Shown one piece after another: positions 6,034 to 7,831 of a DNA stretch of 7,831 nt. Under the pieces are notes generated by a model, which had not been told where the DNA came from, did no database searches, and saw nothing but the letters and a program-made list of their open reading frames with translations. The position numbers were made by a program, and so were the translations under genes. Source of the DNA: Cryomorphaceae bacterium (lineage in GTDB: Bacteria > Bacteroidota > Bacteroidia > Flavobacteriales > Schleiferiaceae); contig DNWN01000065.1 in assembly GCA_003507115.1 (NCBI GenBank), positions 795-8,625 on the forward strand, in the 5' to 3' direction. Each line of letters starts with the position of its first letter. Position 1 is the stretch's first letter.

Positions 6034-6464
6034 TTCGAGTGACTTATTTCATCCGGAAGTTCATTGATGTCGGCGGCTCCAACATAAGGAAAGTGGGTCG
6101 CCAAGGCTTCTCCCGCTTGAGCAATTCCGGCACAGAGCGCACCCACCCAATCAGACGCTTCGAGTGCGGGGTGCATGGCATCACGCACTTCCTCCCAAAA
6201 GGCCTGGCCCACCTTTTCGTGGATGCCTTGATCGCCCAAAATGGCATATTTGCGGCTATCCAACGCGATGTAAAAGAGAACGCCATTGCGAAGGGCGGTC
6301 TTGTGCATGCCGAGCTTTTGAAACCAATACCGGGCTTCAATCAATGCGTCGCGCGTGCAGGTCTCGGCGACATGTACGCGGATTTCGCCTGAACAATGCT
6401 TCTCCGCAGAGGCAATGGCGGCTTGAAGTTGCTGACGTTGATCTTCCTGGAGAGGCTCCTTCAT
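6030..6464 (-). CDS. TPM-domain protein without signal peptide
   Basis: A 144-residue protein consisting of little more than one TPM domain. Key stretches: SAEKHCSGEIRVHVAE (19-34), the RNGVLFYIALDSRKYAILGDQGI region (59-81), VGQAFWEEVRDAM (85-97), and an alpha-helical GALCAGIAQAGEALA (108-122). Compared with the neighbouring TPM protein it lacks a signal peptide, a membrane helix and the glycine tail, so it should be cytosolic or peripheral. The strongest similarity between the two is the NGVL-(Y/V)IAL-RK block, which suggests old paralogues. The gene is locked between lemA and the second TPM gene by ATGA overlaps at both ends. LemA followed by two TPM genes is a recurrent Bacteroidota arrangement. 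Function unknown beyond association with LemA. Confidence 0.87.
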   Translation of the reverse strand: MKEPLQEDQRQQLQAAIASAEKHCSGEIRVHVAETCTRDALIEARYWFQKLGMHKTALRNGVLFYIALDSRKYAILGDQGIHEKVGQAFWEEVRDAMHPALEASDWVGALCAGIAQAGEALATHFPYVGAADINELPDEISHSK

Positions 6465-7054
6465 TCGAACGATACCTCGGGGGCTGCTTCGGCGCCGGCT
6501 TCGGCTTCGAAGTAACCACGTGGTTCAAATCCACCCATTCCCGCAATCCAAGAAGCGGGCACCCGCTTGATAGCGGCATTGTAGGCCTGCGTCGCTTTGT
6601 TGAATCGGTCGCGCGCCACATTGATGCGGTTTTCCGTGCCTTCCAATTGGTCCTGAAGTGCCAAGAAATTTTGGTTGGCCTTCAATTCGGGGTAGCGTTC
6701 TACCGTCACCAACAAGCGAGATAAGGAGCCCTTCAGAGCGCCCTGTGCTTGCTGGAATTGGGCGATATTTTCGGGAGTCAAGTTGGACGCATCCAGATTG
6801 ACGGCGGTCGCGTTGGCACGGGCCTCGATCACCTGTGTCAGGGTTTCTTGCTCAAAGTCGGCATAGCCCTTCACGGTGGCAACCAAATTGGGGATGAGAT
6901 CGGCTCGGCGCTGGTAGGCGCTTTGGACCTCGCCCCACTGGCCTTCGATGCCTTCATTCAGGGCGACAAAACGGTTGTGGGTGCTCACGCCCCACATGAT
7001 AAAACCCAAGACAACGGCGGCGAGGGATAGAATAGTGATCGTTGATCGTTTCAT
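6461..7054 (-). CDS. lemA: LemA family protein
   Basis: A 197-residue protein with one N-terminal membrane helix (about residues 5-23, ITILSLAAVVLGFIMWGVS) followed by a long helical domain. The family signature is clear: THNRFVALNEGIEGQW (25-40), GEVQSAYQRRADLIPNLV (41-58), then TVKGYADFEQETL (60-72) and VIEARANA (75-82). Later helices (about 95-165) and the WIAGMGGFEPRGYFEAEAGA tail are also typical. LemA proteins are membrane-anchored, with the helical part on one side of the cytoplasmic membrane; their biochemical role is not settled. The ATG at 7052-7054 overlaps the MerR stop and the stop overlaps the first TPM gene, both as ATGA. No Shine-Dalgarno precedes the start (upstream AATTGGATTCTTTCAA), consistent with coupling or the A/T-rich starts common in Bacteroidota. 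The C terminus is acidic (EAEAGAEAAPEVSFE). Confidence 0.95.
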   Translation of the reverse strand: MKRSTITILSLAAVVLGFIMWGVSTHNRFVALNEGIEGQWGEVQSAYQRRADLIPNLVATVKGYADFEQETLTQVIEARANATAVNLDASNLTPENIAQFQQAQGALKGSLSRLLVTVERYPELKANQNFLALQDQLEGTENRINVARDRFNKATQAYNAAIKRVPASWIAGMGGFEPRGYFEAEAGAEAAPEVSFE

Positions 7055-7398
7055 TTGAAAGAATCCAATTGTTTTTTCAGGGACTCCATGTCCCCCTTGA
7101 TCTTTAGCAAACGGCGTACCACATCTTCCGTTTGTACTACATCCGTTGGGTTATCCTTGTATTTCTGCCGGGCGCCTTTGAGGGTGAAACCGCGTTCTTT
7201 GACTAGGTGGTAAATACGTCGGACCGCTTCCATGTTTTCAGGCGTGTACTTTCGAACCCCCCGTTCATTTTTCTTGGGGCGCAATTCGGGAAACTCTTTT
7301 TCCCAAAAGCGCAACGTCGAGGTGTTTACCTGAAAGATTTCGGCTACTTCACCAATGCTGTAGTAGCGCTTGGTCCATTCGGTGGGGAGGGTGGCCAT
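7051..7398 (-). CDS. MerR-family transcriptional regulator, small
   Basis: A 115-residue DNA-binding protein. The MerR helix-turn-helix is at residues 12-32 (YYSIGEVAEIFQVNTSTLRF), followed by the family's RFWEKEFPELRP (30-41), and the wing with RKYTPENMEAVRRIYHL (49-65). LVKERGFTLKGARQKY (65-80) continues the second helical pair. A short C-terminal coiled coil (about 92-113, VVRRLLKIKGDMESLKKQL) would dimerise the protein. There is no C-terminal ligand-binding or metal-binding domain and no cysteine, so it is not a metal or drug sensor of the classical type. It lies 1 base after the M23 peptidase stop and overlaps lemA, so it is expressed with them and may control its own operon; no operator can be seen because the operon's front lies outside the window. 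Confidence 0.94.
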   Translation of the reverse strand: MATLPTEWTKRYYSIGEVAEIFQVNTSTLRFWEKEFPELRPKKNERGVRKYTPENMEAVRRIYHLVKERGFTLKGARQKYKDNPTDVVQTEDVVRRLLKIKGDMESLKKQLDSFK

Positions 7399-7399
7399 A

Positions 7400-7831
7400 T
7401 TAGTCGAAGCTTTGGTTAGAGGCCGCGGCAGCCCGAACGAGGGCGTCGTATTCGGCCGGAGTCAAATCGTTGAAGAAATAGTTAATCGGGTTCACGCGAC
7501 GGCCATTGCGGATGACCTCGTAGTGGAGGTGCGGCGCGGTGGAACGACCGGTGTTGCCGACATACCCGATGAGGTCGCCGCGTTTCACTTTTTGGCCTTG
7601 CCGCTTGACAACGCGATCCATGTGGGCATAGAGGGTGTGGTAGCCAAATCCGTGGCTAATGGTCAAGTGTTTGCCAAACCCGCGCCCGCCATAGACGTCG
7701 TTCGAGATAATCTTCCCATCGGCCGTGGCGTACACGGGCGTGCCTTTTTTCGCCGTGAAATCCACCCCTGCATGCAATTTGCGCACCTTGAAGATGGGGT
7801 GGATGCGGTAGCCAAAGCCCGAGGAAAAGCG
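7400..7831 (-). CDS. M23-family metallopeptidase, C-terminal part (5' end outside window)
   Basis: The frame is open to the right edge (first codon 7829-7831) and ends with TAA at 7400-7402, giving 143 residues. This is the catalytic domain of a LytM/M23 peptidase, which cuts peptide cross-bridges in peptidoglycan. Numbering from the edge: SGFGYRIHPIF (4-14), then H20-AGV-D24 (zinc ligands), YAHMD with H70, and H101-L-H103 with H103 the third zinc ligand; H70 and H101 correspond to the catalytic histidines of LytM. GQKVKRGDLIGYVGNTG (79-95) is the usual loop before the active-site HxH. All catalytic residues are present, so an active hydrolase is expected and not a degenerate EnvC/NlpD type. 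A frame starting at a GTG (7784-7786) lacks the glycine-aromatic start of the domain and is not the true start. Any N-terminal signal peptide or coiled coil is outside the window. Confidence 0.95.
   Translation of the reverse strand, partial: RFSSGFGYRIHPIFKVRKLHAGVDFTAKKGTPVYATADGKIISNDVYGGRGFGKHLTISHGFGYHTLYAHMDRVVKRQGQKVKRGDLIGYVGNTGRSTAPHLHYEVIRNGRRVNPINYFFNDLTPAEYDALVRAAAASNQSFD

Noticed and set aside
6164..6724. Long + strand open frame (186 codons) opposite the first TPM gene and lemA
   Set aside because: It lies opposite two conserved families, is rich in Arg/Cys/His as shadow frames are, and has no motif.
1..7831. Defence system, phage, insertion sequence, CRISPR array, tRNA or rRNA
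   Set aside because: No nuclease, transposase, integrase, phage structural protein, repeat-spacer pattern or RNA-gene signature is visible; the window is filled by housekeeping and envelope genes.

Overview
The window looks like chromosomal DNA of a member of the Bacteroidota, most likely a Flavobacteriales-type marine or freshwater lineage. Three things point there: a C-terminal type B sorting domain of the type IX secretion system (gliding-motility type), a bacterial mevalonate-pathway gene pair (kinase plus decarboxylase), and the MerR / LemA / TPM / TPM gene order. The assignment rests on protein motifs and gene order read by eye, not on a database search. Coding density is very high: no stretch longer than about 50 bases lacks a gene, and no RNA genes, insertion sequences, CRISPR arrays or phage genes are visible.

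Layout. At the left edge, on the + strand, is the 3' end of a large secreted protein (up to 851). Everything else is on the - strand and reads from right to left. The first block (7831 to 5257) is an M23 cell-wall peptidase (5' end outside the window), a small MerR-type regulator, a LemA protein, a soluble TPM-domain protein and a membrane-anchored TPM protein with a glycine-rich tail. After a 45-base gap comes the second block (5211 to 856): a small lipoprotein, a 6-pyruvoyl-tetrahydropterin synthase/QueD-like enzyme, malonyl-CoA:ACP transacylase (FabD), a diphosphomevalonate-decarboxylase family enzyme, a mevalonate-kinase-like GHMP kinase, and a short UbiA-type prenyltransferase. The prenyltransferase ends only four bases from the stop of the convergent + strand gene.

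How the genes fit together. Six of the gene junctions are identical 4-base ATGA overlaps and two others are gaps of 1 and 5 bases, so each block is probably translated as a coupled polycistron. The first block is an envelope-related set (peptidoglycan hydrolase, LemA, two TPM proteins) with a small DNA-binding regulator inside it. The second joins a fatty-acid initiation enzyme (FabD) to isoprenoid precursor synthesis (mevalonate kinase and decarboxylase) and an isoprenoid-transferring membrane protein, so it reads as a lipid-building operon with a pterin/queuosine enzyme at its head.

Most of the window is ordinary core genome. The points most worth checking are the short UbiA protein that keeps the first aspartate-rich motif but lacks a recognisable second one, the missing phosphomevalonate kinase beside the kinase/decarboxylase pair, and the run of ATGA overlaps.
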